Assembly (NCBI GenBank): GCA_017542245.1
Contig: JAFXXN010000144.1
Coordinates: 21,586 to 85,585 of the forward strand
Direction: 5' to 3'
Origin: Lachnospiraceae bacterium
GTDB lineage: Bacteria; Bacillota; Clostridia; Lachnospirales; Lachnospiraceae
DNA: 64,000 bases
Shown: piece by piece, positions 16,823 to 24,587 of the stretch
How the letters are laid out: every line of letters begins with the position of its first letter
How positions within the stretch are numbered: position 1 is the first letter of the stretch
Notes under the pieces: generated by a model
Told to the model about the DNA's origin: nothing
Databases searched by the model: none
What the model saw: only the letters and a program-made list of their open reading frames with translations
Translations under genes and position numbers: made by a program

Positions 16823-17138
16823 GGAGAAGCGCGGAGGAAATTTCAGGTTCAGAATGTACATGACGAAGGAGATGCTTGATGCACCGATTGATGTGCTTTT
16901 TCTTAATGTAAGACCTTATCACTGCCTTATGAGGGCAGGATATAAAACTGTAGGTCAGGTAGTTAAAGCAGTAGCTTCTGAAGAAGGAATAGGCGGTCTC
17001 AGGAACTGCGGGAAAAAGAGTGTGCTTGAGATAAAAGAGCAGCTGTTTCTTTTCAACTATAACTGCATGAACGCTTCCAAAAGAGAAGCATATCTGCAGG
17101 AAGTAGTGCTTTTGAACACAATGCCAAGGGGTAGCTAA
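16758..17138 (+). CDS. stand-alone RNA polymerase alpha-CTD-like protein
   Basis: The 126-residue protein contains an alpha C-terminal domain: DVLFLNVRPYHCLMRAGYK (45-63) and LRNCGKKSVLEIKEQL (81-96). Compared with E. coli RpoA, the DNA-contact Arg265 is kept as Arg52, Cys269 as Cys56, and Gly296/Lys298/Ser299/Glu302 as Gly85/Lys87/Ser88/Glu91; Asn268 is His55. There is no alpha N-terminal assembly domain, so it cannot replace RpoA. About 40 residues precede and 30 follow the domain. ATG 16758 follows GGAGGT by seven bases. It overlaps the Lrp-type regulator by 65 bases. It may bind UP-like DNA or bridge the regulator to a promoter; that is inference. A GGGTAGC/GCTACCC hairpin follows the stop without a T tract. 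Confidence 0.8.
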   Translation: MNKEQSQTIMDVMDSLVGVELKEKRGGNFRFRMYMTKEMLDAPIDVLFLNVRPYHCLMRAGYKTVGQVVKAVASEEGIGGLRNCGKKSVLEIKEQLFLFNYNCMNASKREAYLQEVVLLNTMPRGS

Positions 17139-17279
17139 GAAGTGCTACCCGGTTAGACAAAACCATATAATTTTCGTTGTATTAGACAGAGACAGGAGTT
17201 CGACTGAACTGTTAAAGGAAGAAGGCAAGGGTCTGTATGTTGATGAACGTGTATAATAAAAATGAAAGAAGGTGCTTTA

Positions 17280-17504
17280 ATGAAAAAGTATGTCTCGCTT
17301 GATAAGCGAAGCAAGAAAGCTCAGAAGGAGTATTATTCTGAGAGGCGGGTAACATGGGGCGAGCTTAATCCCGTTACAAGAAGCGTACCGAGCGGAAAGA
17401 GCTACAACAGAAAGAAAGATAAGCAGGAACTGCGAAGAACTGATAGAGATTCCAGAGACGGATTCGAAGTCAGTTCTTTTTTTATGATAAATTTTCTATT
17501 ATGA
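17280..17504 (+). CDS. short basic protein running through a terminator
   Basis: ATG 17280 follows AAGAAGGTG; it is better placed than ATG 17262. The 74-residue product starts MKKYVSLDKRSKKAQKEYY and continues with WGELNPVTRSVPSGKSYNRKK, a pattern I recognise from short conserved clostridial proteins of unknown function. The last 20 codons read through a terminator hairpin (17436-17483), so either the tail is not conserved or the hairpin doubles as coding sequence. The gene lies 140 bases after the alpha-CTD-like gene. Confidence 0.6.
   Translation: MKKYVSLDKRSKKAQKEYYSERRVTWGELNPVTRSVPSGKSYNRKKDKQELRRTDRDSRDGFEVSSFFMINFLL
17436..17483 (+). terminator. terminator overlapping the end of the short basic gene
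   Basis: AGAACTGA (17436-17443) pairs with TCAGTTCT (17470-17477), followed by seven Ts. The stem lies inside the reading frame of the preceding gene. Confidence 0.7.
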
Positions 17505-17545
17505 TATAAATGAAGATGCGGAGCATCGTTTTGTTACAGAAGAAA
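17505..17545 (+). repeat. family A element, partial copy 2
   Basis: This copy keeps the first hairpin (GATGCGGAGCATC and GTTTTGTTAC) and then diverges. It lies 66 bases before a fuller copy. Confidence 0.7.
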
Positions 17546-17610
17546 TAAAAATTTGGTTTGAAAAATAATTTTGATTTGATATAATAGTTGATATCAGAAC
17601 TCTAAGAAAT

Positions 17611-17685
17611 ATAACGAAATTGAAGATGCGGAGCATCGGTTTGTTACCGCGGAAATGCTGAAGGCGTTTTCAAGGTGATATTGCA
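17611..17685 (+). repeat. family A two-hairpin element, copy 3
   Basis: ATAACGAAATTGAAGATGCG begins the copy; the second hairpin is present with changes on both arms (CCGCGGAAATGC facing GCGTTTTCAAGG). It ends about 97 bases before the start of the SCP2-like gene. Confidence 0.8.
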
Positions 17686-17781
17686 AGGTAGATTTCTTAT
17701 ATCTTTAGGGTTATTGTATTAAGGTATTATTTGGAGTTATTTAGCAGAAGGGTTTATGCATAGAAAATAAGGAGGCAAATT

Positions 17782-18342
17782 ATGACTTACGAAAAGATTG
17801 TTGAAAAAGTAAAAAAGGCGTTAGCAAAGGTTGATGCATCAGGTGTTAAGGGACATCTTGCAGTACAGGTTGATGTTTACGGCGAAGGCGAGGGAGCATT
17901 TTACATCGAGGTTAAAGACGGTAAGGTAGATGTTCAGCCTTATGAGTATTTTGACCATGATCTTCGTATCAGATGTACCGGCGATGAGATTATCGCTATA
18001 GCTGAGGGAAAGAAAAAGATTCTTGAAGAAGTGGCTGCTGAAAATATCGAAGCACTCCGCAATGTATCTAGACTTGGCGACTTCGATTTGGTATTCGTAG
18101 GAAAGAAGATTAAGAGCAAAGTTTCAAAGATAACAAAGGTATCAGTACCGGTAGAGAAGGCAGGAAAGAAAGCTACTAAGAAAGTAGCTGAGAAGGAAAC
18201 AAAGAAAGCCGCTGAGAAAGTAACCAAGAAAGCCGCTGAGAAAGAAGTCGAGAAAGCCGCTGAGAAAGTAACCAAGAAAGCTGCTGAGAAAGTAACCAAG
18301 AAAGCCGCTAAGAAAGAGATTAAAGAGGATAAAAGTAAATAA
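17782..18342 (+). CDS. SCP2-like domain protein with Lys/Ala-rich tail
   Basis: Residues 1-110 resemble the SCP2 sterol-carrier fold: helix MTYEKIVEKVKKALAKV, the LAVQVDVYG strand, FYIEVKDGKVDVQPY, then LRIRCTGDEIIAIAEGKKK. SCP2 domains bind lipids or act as accessory domains. Residues about 125-186 are a repeated basic tail of KKAAEKVTKKAAEK-type units, like histone H1 C-terminal tails, which suggests binding to nucleic acid or another polyanion. The combination is unusual. GGAGG precedes the ATG, and a family A element lies in the leader. The internal repeats could vary in number between strains. Confidence 0.65.
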   Translation: MTYEKIVEKVKKALAKVDASGVKGHLAVQVDVYGEGEGAFYIEVKDGKVDVQPYEYFDHDLRIRCTGDEIIAIAEGKKKILEEVAAENIEALRNVSRLGDFDLVFVGKKIKSKVSKITKVSVPVEKAGKKATKKVAEKETKKAAEKVTKKAAEKEVEKAAEKVTKKAAEKVTKKAAKKEIKEDKSK

Positions 18343-18381
18343 AGGATTCTAATTGAACTTTTATCACGTAGAGGTAAAGAT

Positions 18382-18828
18382 TTGGAATTTGTAATTAAGC
18401 ATTTTAATGAACTCAGCACAAATGAACTGTACGAGATATTAAAGACAAGATCGGAGATATTTGTAGTCGAGCAAGATTGTGTATATCAGGATCTTGATGA
18501 TAACGACCAGGATGCTATACATGTATTCTGTTGGAATACCAAAGGAAGAGTTGCTGCTTGCCTGAGAGTCTTTTGGAGAGATGAAGCGGCCGGCATAGCG
18601 CAGATCGGAAGAGTTGTTACACTAAAACATGGCACAGGACTTGGAGGCCGGATGCTTCATGAAGGCGTGGAACTTGCAATTAATAGGTTCCACGCTAAAA
18701 AGATATATCTGGAAGCACAGGAATATGCTATAGGCTACTACGCAAAAGAAGAATTTAAAGTTGTATCGGAGCCATTTCTTGAAGACGGGATTCCTCATGT
18801 GAAGATGGAGAGAGTGGTAGGAACATGA
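18382..18828 (+). CDS. elaA: ElaA-type GNAT acetyltransferase
   Basis: The 148-residue protein has the ElaA pattern: LSTNELYEILKTRSEIFVVEQDCVYQDLDDND, then AACLRV, IGRVV, the acetyl-CoA loop GTGLGGRML and LEAQEYAIGYYAKEEFKVVSEPFLEDGIPHVKM. ElaA is a cytoplasmic N-acetyltransferase of uncertain substrate. The start is TTG 18382 after AGAGGT. It lies 39 bases after the SCP2-like gene and may share its transcript. Confidence 0.88.
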   Translation: MEFVIKHFNELSTNELYEILKTRSEIFVVEQDCVYQDLDDNDQDAIHVFCWNTKGRVAACLRVFWRDEAAGIAQIGRVVTLKHGTGLGGRMLHEGVELAINRFHAKKIYLEAQEYAIGYYAKEEFKVVSEPFLEDGIPHVKMERVVGT

Positions 18829-18971
18829 GTCCATGCCTGATAAATAGTAGATACTGATGAAGTGATAACTGTTGATATGTGATAGTAAATGTGAAATATT
18901 ACTGCAATGAAATATGTGAAGTTAAGAGTTTGATTTACTGCCGATAACTTATTGGTTTAGAGAGGTGTCAT

Positions 18972-19226
18972 ATGGACAGTGAGATTAAGATGAGTGTATC
19001 ATCCATGACAAGGGCAGGAGATAAAAAGGCTGTATATGTTTTGTTCCAGGATGGTAACAAGTCTGCGGAGTATTCCCTGCCGGGATGCAGCCTTATGCGA
19101 AATAAGGGTTTCAGTGAGACAGAGTTAAAGTCACTGAAGGAGTACGTGGACAATGAGCAGGATTCCATCTATGCCATGGCAAAAAGTGTGAATCCGATTA
19201 GGGCATTGATGGGGAATAAGAGATAA
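18972..19226 (+). CDS. 84-residue hypothetical protein
   Basis: AGAGAGGTG precedes ATG 18972. The product is a short alpha/beta protein: a strand-rich first half (AVYVLFQDGNKSAEYSLPG) and a helical second half (ETELKSLKEYVDNEQDSIYAMAKSVNPIRALMG). It has no signal peptide or motif I can name; clostridial genomes have similar small proteins of unknown role. It starts a likely operon with the next two genes. Confidence 0.6.
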   Translation: MDSEIKMSVSSMTRAGDKKAVYVLFQDGNKSAEYSLPGCSLMRNKGFSETELKSLKEYVDNEQDSIYAMAKSVNPIRALMGNKR

Positions 19227-19257
19227 AAGAATATACAAATAGACCGGAGATATGAAG

Positions 19258-19569
19258 ATGAAAAACAAAAAAGAAGGAAATTATTGGACAGCTTACTATG
19301 ATCCTGATACAAACAGATATTTTGCGGAAATCATTTATACCAGCAGGGAAGGCCGAGAACAGTATGACTATGAGATAACAAAGGAGATATATGACAAGCT
19401 TGGAACATTCAGCGATGATTACAAGAATGAAGAGCTGATAAGAACCGGGGAAATGAACTATTCGTTTGAAAATACCATGTATGGAACTCTTGGACCGGAA
19501 AGAATGGTTTGGGACGAAGAAGCCAATGAGGCAATGAAAGAATGTGTTCAGAAGGAGGAGAACAAATGA
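19258..19569 (+). CDS. hypothetical protein coupled to flavin reductase
   Basis: I take ATG 19258 because CGGAGA lies eight bases upstream; ATG 19252 is too close to it. The 103-residue product (MKNKKEGNYWTAYYDPDTNR...) has aromatic-rich strands and an acidic C-terminus. Its TGA overlaps the ATG of the flavin reductase gene, so the two are translationally coupled. Family unknown. Confidence 0.65.
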   Translation: MKNKKEGNYWTAYYDPDTNRYFAEIIYTSREGREQYDYEITKEIYDKLGTFSDDYKNEELIRTGEMNYSFENTMYGTLGPERMVWDEEANEAMKECVQKEENK

Positions 19570-20153
19570 GCAGAGTTAATTTTGGAGCAAAACCTAATCT
19601 GTTTCCGATGCCGGTACTGATTATCGGAACTTATGATGAGAACGGTGTTCCGAATGCCATGAATGCAGCGTGGGGCATGATCAGTGATTTTAAGGAAATC
19701 AGTATCAGTCTGTCAGAACATAAGACAACTGAGAATTTAAGAGCAAGGCAGGCTTTTACGGTAAGCATGGCTACAGAGGATTATGTAGAGGCGTGTGACT
19801 ATGTAGGAATAGTATCAGCCAATAAAGTACCTAACAAGTTTGAAAAGGCTGGTTTTCATGCCACAAAGAGCGATTTCGTAGACGCACCTCTGATAGATGA
19901 GCTTCCCATGGCATTGGAATGTAAGGTAAAGAGTTTTGAGGATGGCATTCTTGTCGGAGAGATTGTAAATGTTTGTGCAGATGAGAAAGTTCTGACGGAT
20001 GGAAAAATAGATCCTGCTAAGCTTAAACCCATCACATTTGATCCTGTAAATAATGTATACACAGGCATTGGAAAGGTAGTAGGAAGTGCCTTTGGATCAG
20101 GAAAACAGCTTAAAATAGGGCAGGGTAACGATCTTTTTATGGAAGAACCTTGA
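19566..20153 (+). CDS. flavin reductase-like FMN-binding protein
   Basis: The 195-residue protein has the flavin reductase/flavoredoxin split-barrel pattern: LFPMPVLIIGTYDENGVPNAMNAAWGM at the start, ISISLSEHKTTENLRARQAFTVSMA, then CDYVGIVSANKVPNKFEKAGF and a LECKVKSF strand. Such proteins bind FMN and pass electrons from NAD(P)H or reduce small disulfide or flavin substrates in the cytoplasm. The ATG overlaps the upstream stop (ATGA), and a GGAGG-like site lies within the upstream gene. A bidirectional terminator follows. Confidence 0.87.
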   Translation: MSRVNFGAKPNLFPMPVLIIGTYDENGVPNAMNAAWGMISDFKEISISLSEHKTTENLRARQAFTVSMATEDYVEACDYVGIVSANKVPNKFEKAGFHATKSDFVDAPLIDELPMALECKVKSFEDGILVGEIVNVCADEKVLTDGKIDPAKLKPITFDPVNNVYTGIGKVVGSAFGSGKQLKIGQGNDLFMEEP

Positions 20154-20167
20154 TTTTTAGGTAGAAA

Positions 20168-20241
20168 GTGGCGACAGAGAATCATCCCTCTGTCGCCACC
20201 TTTTTTTAGGCTTTGACGACAGAGAACCGTCCCCTGTCGTC
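20168..20241. terminator. bidirectional terminator from two family B palindromes
   Basis: GTGGCGACAG (20168-20177) pairs with CTGTCGCCAC (20190-20199), followed by seven Ts on the + strand. A second palindrome (20215-20241, GACGACAG/CTGTCGTC) overlaps the end of the converging MMPL gene and would act on the - strand. The two genes converge here. Confidence 0.8.
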
Positions 20242-22939
20242 ATTTTCTGTTTTTACCTGCGGTGAGGCGGTCTAGGCAGGCCAGGATGCCGGGCAGGATA
20301 AAGATTATGAGAAGAATGGTGCATGCGGCACCGATGGATACTGTTCGGCAGATTTGTTCAACGGTGGGCTCGCCGAAGCAATAGCCAAGGATTCCTGTTA
20401 CAGTCATAATGACAAGACCTGAAGTGAGTATGGTGTGCATTGAACCGGAGTAAGAGTTCTTTAATGCGTCTGCTCTGTTCATGGTTCTGCGTGAGTCACG
20501 GTAATAGTTACTGAACAATATGCCGTAGTCGATGGTTGAACCCATGAGGATACACTGTACTATCAGCAATGCAAGGAAATAAATGCTGTATCCCTGGAAG
20601 CCGATGATACTTACGGTGATATATACGCCGCACTGTACCAAAAGCACGAGAATGATAGGTACCGCAACCGAACGGAAGGTTATGAGTACTACGAGGAATA
20701 TTGCTATTGCCGTGAGCAGGGTGATCAAAAGCTGTTCGTCACCGAATGACAGGCTCATTTCGTAGTTCATTGCTGAGGAACCGATAAGGTAGTACTTGTC
20801 GCTTAAATCATTGCATAATTCGTTTATATGCTCATAGAACTCGTTAGTTTCAGGACCTTCTTCCGGAATGGTAACAGAAAGGATAAGTCTGGAATAATGT
20901 TCACTAACAAGCTGTTTTTTTCCGTCCTTAAGGCTTTCTGCATTTTGTTTGATATCAGCAATGGCATCCTCACCAAGCAGGGGAGCAAAGGTTTCGTCGT
21001 TAATGATCGTATCGTTCAGATAGTTCATTAGCTGCTCGATTGACATTGTAAGCGATGAGCCGGATGAACTGTTGGCATCATGATAAAGATACATCAGCTC
21101 TAAGGTATTTTCATTAAGAGCGTCAGTCATTCCACTGAAAAGTCCGGCTATTTCTTTTGACGAATAAGCTGTTTCGGAAACTACAGCATTTATGATCTTT
21201 GAAATACTTGTAAGCTGCCCCCTGTTTTCTTCCGGGATAGCCGAAGACATGGCAGGGTTGGCAAGGATCACGTCTGTAAGGAAATTAATTAATTCGACAG
21301 CTGAGATGGTGTTCGTCCCGGTACCCGGATTTAACATGGAATAGAACATAAACAGCTGACTGCATTGCGCCTCGTCAATTCCGAACAATCCGGCGATTTC
21401 CTGCGAAGTCATCGGAGTTGTTAGCGTTTTCTTGTCAGAGAGCTTTTCTATTATATCCTTATACCCGGTCATGTCATCGCTGATATATGATTTAAAGGTT
21501 TCATTTGACAGTACTTCAGTTGATATGAATTTCATGAATTCACCGGCAGTGAGTGCTCCCGGCTTCTTGTCATGATATTTGTAATAGAGCATGTTGAAGA
21601 CTGTTTCATTGGGTGTAAAGCCACCTGTCATTCCGCTTCCCATGCTTTTGGAAAGGCTCTCTATCGCATCGACCATTTCCGATGCGGTATGCTGTTTACC
21701 GATAGTGTTCGAGTAGTTTACAGCACTCCTTACGCCGGTATGTTTTTCAAGCTCTGCTGCGATTGCAGTTATCTTTTCATCATCATTATTATCATATAGG
21801 AGAACTACAGTTCCGGTAGTGGGGAATACGTCTGCAATCGGGTCTTCTGTTCCCATTGAATAGGCGATGTCAGTTTGTTTCTGAATAAAATATGCTCCTA
21901 CGAAAAGTGCGATACAGAATAGGGTAATGGGAATTCTTAATTTGTTGCAGAATTTTGCCAATCCGCCTGTAGGAATTTTAGGTGAAGGTTTTGCGGTTTT
22001 TTCTATTCCGTTTGCAAATATCAGAATAAGACCCGGAAGGATGAACAGAACACATACAACGCTTAAGAAAACGCCTTTTGCCAGTACGATGCCCATATCA
22101 GGCCCGATTTTAAAACGCATAAATACCATGGCAAGCAGACCGACAACAGTTGTGAACGAGCTGCTGGAGATTGAAGAGAATGCACCCAGTATAGCCTGCT
22201 TCATAGCCTGCTTTCTGTCACTCGTTGATTTAAGCTCCTGACGGTAACGGCTTATCAGGATGATGGAATAATCCATTGAAAGTCCGAGCTGCAATACTGC
22301 TGCTACGGAGAAGGTTTTATCGGAAATGGTACCGAGAAAGATATTGGTACCTAAGTTAATGACGACTGCGATACCTATCGTGAAAAGAAAGAGGAAGGGT
22401 TCGAGCCAGGAGTCACTCATGATGATGAGTATTACGGTTAACATTGAAACTGCCAGAATCGCTATCCCTAACGGGAGATCCGGAGTTGTGATTTTATCGT
22501 TTTTGAATGTCATATCGTTATAAGAAAAATCGGTCTCCAGAGTTTGCTCTATTGCAATTTCCTCAGCACTGTCATATTCATACTTAGTGTGAATGATATA
22601 TCTTGTATAATCATCTTTATTGTATTCTATGTTATCCGGTTCGTAGTCAACGGAATTAACATTTGGAATGTTTTCAAGTTTTTTCTTAAGTTCGGTTTTT
22701 TCAGAATCGCTCAATCCTTTGAACATGACTCTTATGGTGTAGTCGTTGGCTGCATCGGCAAATTCCTCCTCCATAAGATCCATTCCGATTTTCATGGATG
22801 AATCATCGGGAAGATATTTTGTCATGTCCCTGTTTATTCCGACCTTTGGGATAAGAAAGCCGCAAAATCCTGCGATTATGATAAATGCTATTAAAAGTAA
22901 AAATTTCTTTTCAACTATAAAGTCTGCAAATTTTCTCAT
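20240..22939 (-). CDS. MMPL/RND-type membrane exporter
   Basis: The 899-residue protein has the two-fold MMPL layout: an N-terminal helix, an extracellular loop, a block of about five helices (ILAVSMLTVILIIMSD through LFILPGLILIFAN), a long external domain, and a second block of helices with SGLVIMTVTGILGY. The LSMDYSIILISRYRQE and GSTIDYGILFSNYYRD segments are the conserved TM4/TM10-type motifs with the paired Asp-Tyr residues used in proton coupling. Members export lipids, siderophores or drugs. The start at 22939 (ATG) follows AAGGAG; the GTG at 22957 lies before that site. A TetR gene is divergent from it, and very likely its regulator. Confidence 0.9.
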   Translation of the reverse strand: MRKFADFIVEKKFLLLIAFIIIAGFCGFLIPKVGINRDMTKYLPDDSSMKIGMDLMEEEFADAANDYTIRVMFKGLSDSEKTELKKKLENIPNVNSVDYEPDNIEYNKDDYTRYIIHTKYEYDSAEEIAIEQTLETDFSYNDMTFKNDKITTPDLPLGIAILAVSMLTVILIIMSDSWLEPFLFLFTIGIAVVINLGTNIFLGTISDKTFSVAAVLQLGLSMDYSIILISRYRQELKSTSDRKQAMKQAILGAFSSISSSSFTTVVGLLAMVFMRFKIGPDMGIVLAKGVFLSVVCVLFILPGLILIFANGIEKTAKPSPKIPTGGLAKFCNKLRIPITLFCIALFVGAYFIQKQTDIAYSMGTEDPIADVFPTTGTVVLLYDNNDDEKITAIAAELEKHTGVRSAVNYSNTIGKQHTASEMVDAIESLSKSMGSGMTGGFTPNETVFNMLYYKYHDKKPGALTAGEFMKFISTEVLSNETFKSYISDDMTGYKDIIEKLSDKKTLTTPMTSQEIAGLFGIDEAQCSQLFMFYSMLNPGTGTNTISAVELINFLTDVILANPAMSSAIPEENRGQLTSISKIINAVVSETAYSSKEIAGLFSGMTDALNENTLELMYLYHDANSSSGSSLTMSIEQLMNYLNDTIINDETFAPLLGEDAIADIKQNAESLKDGKKQLVSEHYSRLILSVTIPEEGPETNEFYEHINELCNDLSDKYYLIGSSAMNYEMSLSFGDEQLLITLLTAIAIFLVVLITFRSVAVPIILVLLVQCGVYITVSIIGFQGYSIYFLALLIVQCILMGSTIDYGILFSNYYRDSRRTMNRADALKNSYSGSMHTILTSGLVIMTVTGILGYCFGEPTVEQICRTVSIGAACTILLIIFILPGILACLDRLTAGKNRK

Positions 22940-22977
22940 TTTCTTTCTCCTTGACACACCTTTTGCACAATGCTAGA

Positions 22978-23006
22978 ATATTAACATCGATGTGTAGTAA
23001 AGTCAA
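22978..23006 (-). promoter_or_regulatory. promoter of MMPL exporter gene
   Basis: On the - strand TTGACT (23006-23001) and TAATAT (22983-22978) are 17 bases apart, 39 bases before the ATG. AGTCAACCAAC at the -35 box resembles the operator candidate at 23067 and may be a second TetR site. Confidence 0.55.
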
Positions 23007-23066
23007 CCAACTGTTTATTTTGAATTGTTGTGTGGCTTACAAATCAATCGGTTTTTGTTTTTTAGT

Positions 23067-23089
23067 CAACACATTTTGAAAATTTGTTG
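23067..23089. promoter_or_regulatory. candidate TetR operator
   Basis: CAACACATTTT and GAAAATTTGTTG form an imperfect 23-bp palindrome between the divergent MMPL and TetR genes. A related AGTCAAC...GTTG arrangement lies at 23001-23030. Confidence 0.5.
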
Positions 23090-23120
23090 ATGTTCATAGA
23101 ATGAATATTGGAGGAACGAT

Positions 23121-23642
23121 ATGGAGAATCAGCGTATCAGACTGACGAAAAGAATGTTAAAGGAAGCCCTGATAAGGCTCTTAGAACAAAAGCCCATAGA
23201 AAAGGTAACCGTTCATGAACTGTGTGCCGAAGCTGAGATTAACCGTACCACTTTTTACAAGTATTACGGAAGTCAGTTTGACCTTATGGATGACATGCAG
23301 GAGGATTTTGTTAATGAGTTGGAGACAAGTATGCGGGAAAAGGAGCCTCCCATAAGCCTTCTTAATATTCTTACATATATAAATAACCACCGTGCATTCT
23401 GTACCACACTTCTGAAATCAGCGGATAACGGACTGCTTAAAAAGATATTTTCCGTGTCTCTTGTTAAGCAGCAGCTTGAGGCTCAGACCGCTTCAAGATA
23501 TGATGGGTATAAAAGTGAATATGTTAAGGAATTTGTCATATACGGATGTTATTCAATAGTACGGAGATGGCTTACGACTGAGAATCCTGAAACCCCTGAG
23601 GAAATTACGAATATCATGATTGAGCTTATAGAAAGAATATAG
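23121..23642 (+). CDS. TetR-family repressor
   Basis: The 173-residue protein has a TetR N-terminal HTH (LTKRMLKEALIRLLEQKPIEKVTVHELCAEAEINRTTFYKYYGSQFDLMDDM), with the usual TTFYKYY recognition helix. The C-terminal domain, with a hydrophobic helix near the end (VIYGCYSIVRRWLTTENPETPEEI), is of the type in which the dimer interface is short and the ligand is unknown. It is divergent from the MMPL exporter gene and most likely controls it. GGAGG precedes the ATG. It may be co-transcribed with the C26 hydrolase 36 bases downstream. Confidence 0.88.
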   Translation: MENQRIRLTKRMLKEALIRLLEQKPIEKVTVHELCAEAEINRTTFYKYYGSQFDLMDDMQEDFVNELETSMREKEPPISLLNILTYINNHRAFCTTLLKSADNGLLKKIFSVSLVKQQLEAQTASRYDGYKSEYVKEFVIYGCYSIVRRWLTTENPETPEEITNIMIELIERI

Positions 23643-23678
23643 GTAGCTTGTATTTTAATAAGGGAGTAGGAGGTTAGT

Positions 23679-24386
23679 ATGAAAAAACCAATCGTGGGCG
23701 TGATGCCTTTATGGGATGATGAAAAAGAAAGCTTATGGATGCTTCCGGGATATTTTGATGGGATTACAGTTAACGGAGGAATTCCTGTTATGTTACCGCT
23801 TACTAAAGACAAGGGTGATCTGGAGCAGGTAACAGAACTATGTAATGGTTTTTTGTTTACCGGAGGACATGATGTTTCACCGGATATATATGGTGAGAAG
23901 CCTTTAGAAGGTAAGGTGAGTTCCAATAGAAAACGTGATGAAATGGAATTTTTTGTGCTGAAAAAGGCTATAGAGACTGATAAACCTGTACTTGGTATCT
24001 GTAGGGGTATACAGTTTATAAATGCTGCACTCGGAGGAACACTATACCAGGATATCCCTCTGCAGCATCCTTCCAAAGTAGAACACCATCAAAATCCTCC
24101 ATATAATATCCCTGTTCATGTTGTATCAATCAATGTGGGTTCACCATTAAATGAATGTTTAAATACAGATACATTACATGTTAACAGTTATCATCATCAG
24201 GCTGTGAAGCAGATAGCTCCGGAATTAAAAGTGATGGCAACATCGGAGGATGGACTGACGGAAGCTCTCTATATGCCCGGCCATCGTTTCCTTTGGGGTG
24301 TACAGTGGCATCCTGAGTTTTCGTATACTACAGACGATAATTGCAATAAAATATTCAAGGCTTTTGTAATGGCTATGATGAAATAA
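23679..24386 (+). CDS. peptidase C26 / gamma-glutamyl-GABA hydrolase-like
   Basis: The 235-residue protein belongs to class I glutamine amidotransferase-like hydrolases (C26): PIVGVMPLWDDEKESLWMLPGYFDGI, LFTGGHDVSPDIYGE, the nucleophile elbow LGICRGIQ and the His/Glu pair in GVQWHPEFSY. These enzymes cleave gamma-glutamyl bonds, such as gamma-glutamyl-GABA (PuuD) or folate polyglutamates. Nothing here tells which substrate is used. GGAGG precedes the ATG. A family B palindrome follows the stop. Confidence 0.9.
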   Translation: MKKPIVGVMPLWDDEKESLWMLPGYFDGITVNGGIPVMLPLTKDKGDLEQVTELCNGFLFTGGHDVSPDIYGEKPLEGKVSSNRKRDEMEFFVLKKAIETDKPVLGICRGIQFINAALGGTLYQDIPLQHPSKVEHHQNPPYNIPVHVVSINVGSPLNECLNTDTLHVNSYHHQAVKQIAPELKVMATSEDGLTEALYMPGHRFLWGVQWHPEFSYTTDDNCNKIFKAFVMAMMK

Positions 24387-24390
24387 TGGA

Positions 24391-24420
24391 GTGGCGACAG
24401 GGGACGGTTCTCTGTCGCCA
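24391..24420 (+). repeat. family B palindrome
   Basis: GTGGCGACAG, then GGGACGGTTC, then CTGTCGCCA form a stem with a GGGACGGTT loop, five bases after the C26 stop. There is no T tract after it. Confidence 0.8.
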
Positions 24421-24470
24421 AACTATTAGTAGGGTTATTATTTACATTTTCCAAATAAAATGTTAATATT

Positions 24471-24543
24471 ATAACAAAATAGAAGATGCGGAGCATCGTT
24501 TTGTTGCCGAGGAAACGCGAAGGCGTTTTCGAGGTTACATTGA
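24471..24543 (+). repeat. family A two-hairpin element, copy 4
   Basis: The copy keeps both hairpins (GATGCGGAGCATC; GAGGAAACGC facing GCGTTTTCGAGG), with GCC for ACC at the base of the second. A diverged family B palindrome (GGTGACAGAACCTTGTCGCC, 24549-24568) follows at once. It lies 44 bases before the secreted-protein start. Confidence 0.85.
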
Positions 24544-24587
24544 CAATGGTGACAGAACCTTGTCGCCAAAGAAAGGGGATAGAAGAT

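Noticed and set aside
20583-22976. Several + strand open frames across the MMPL gene
   Set aside because: All lie antisense to a well-supported 899-residue membrane protein and have no ribosome site.
24486-24587. N-terminal extension of the YD-repeat protein
   Set aside because: It reads through a family A repeat and gives no signal peptide at the start; ATG 24588 gives a good signal peptide and has its own ribosome site.
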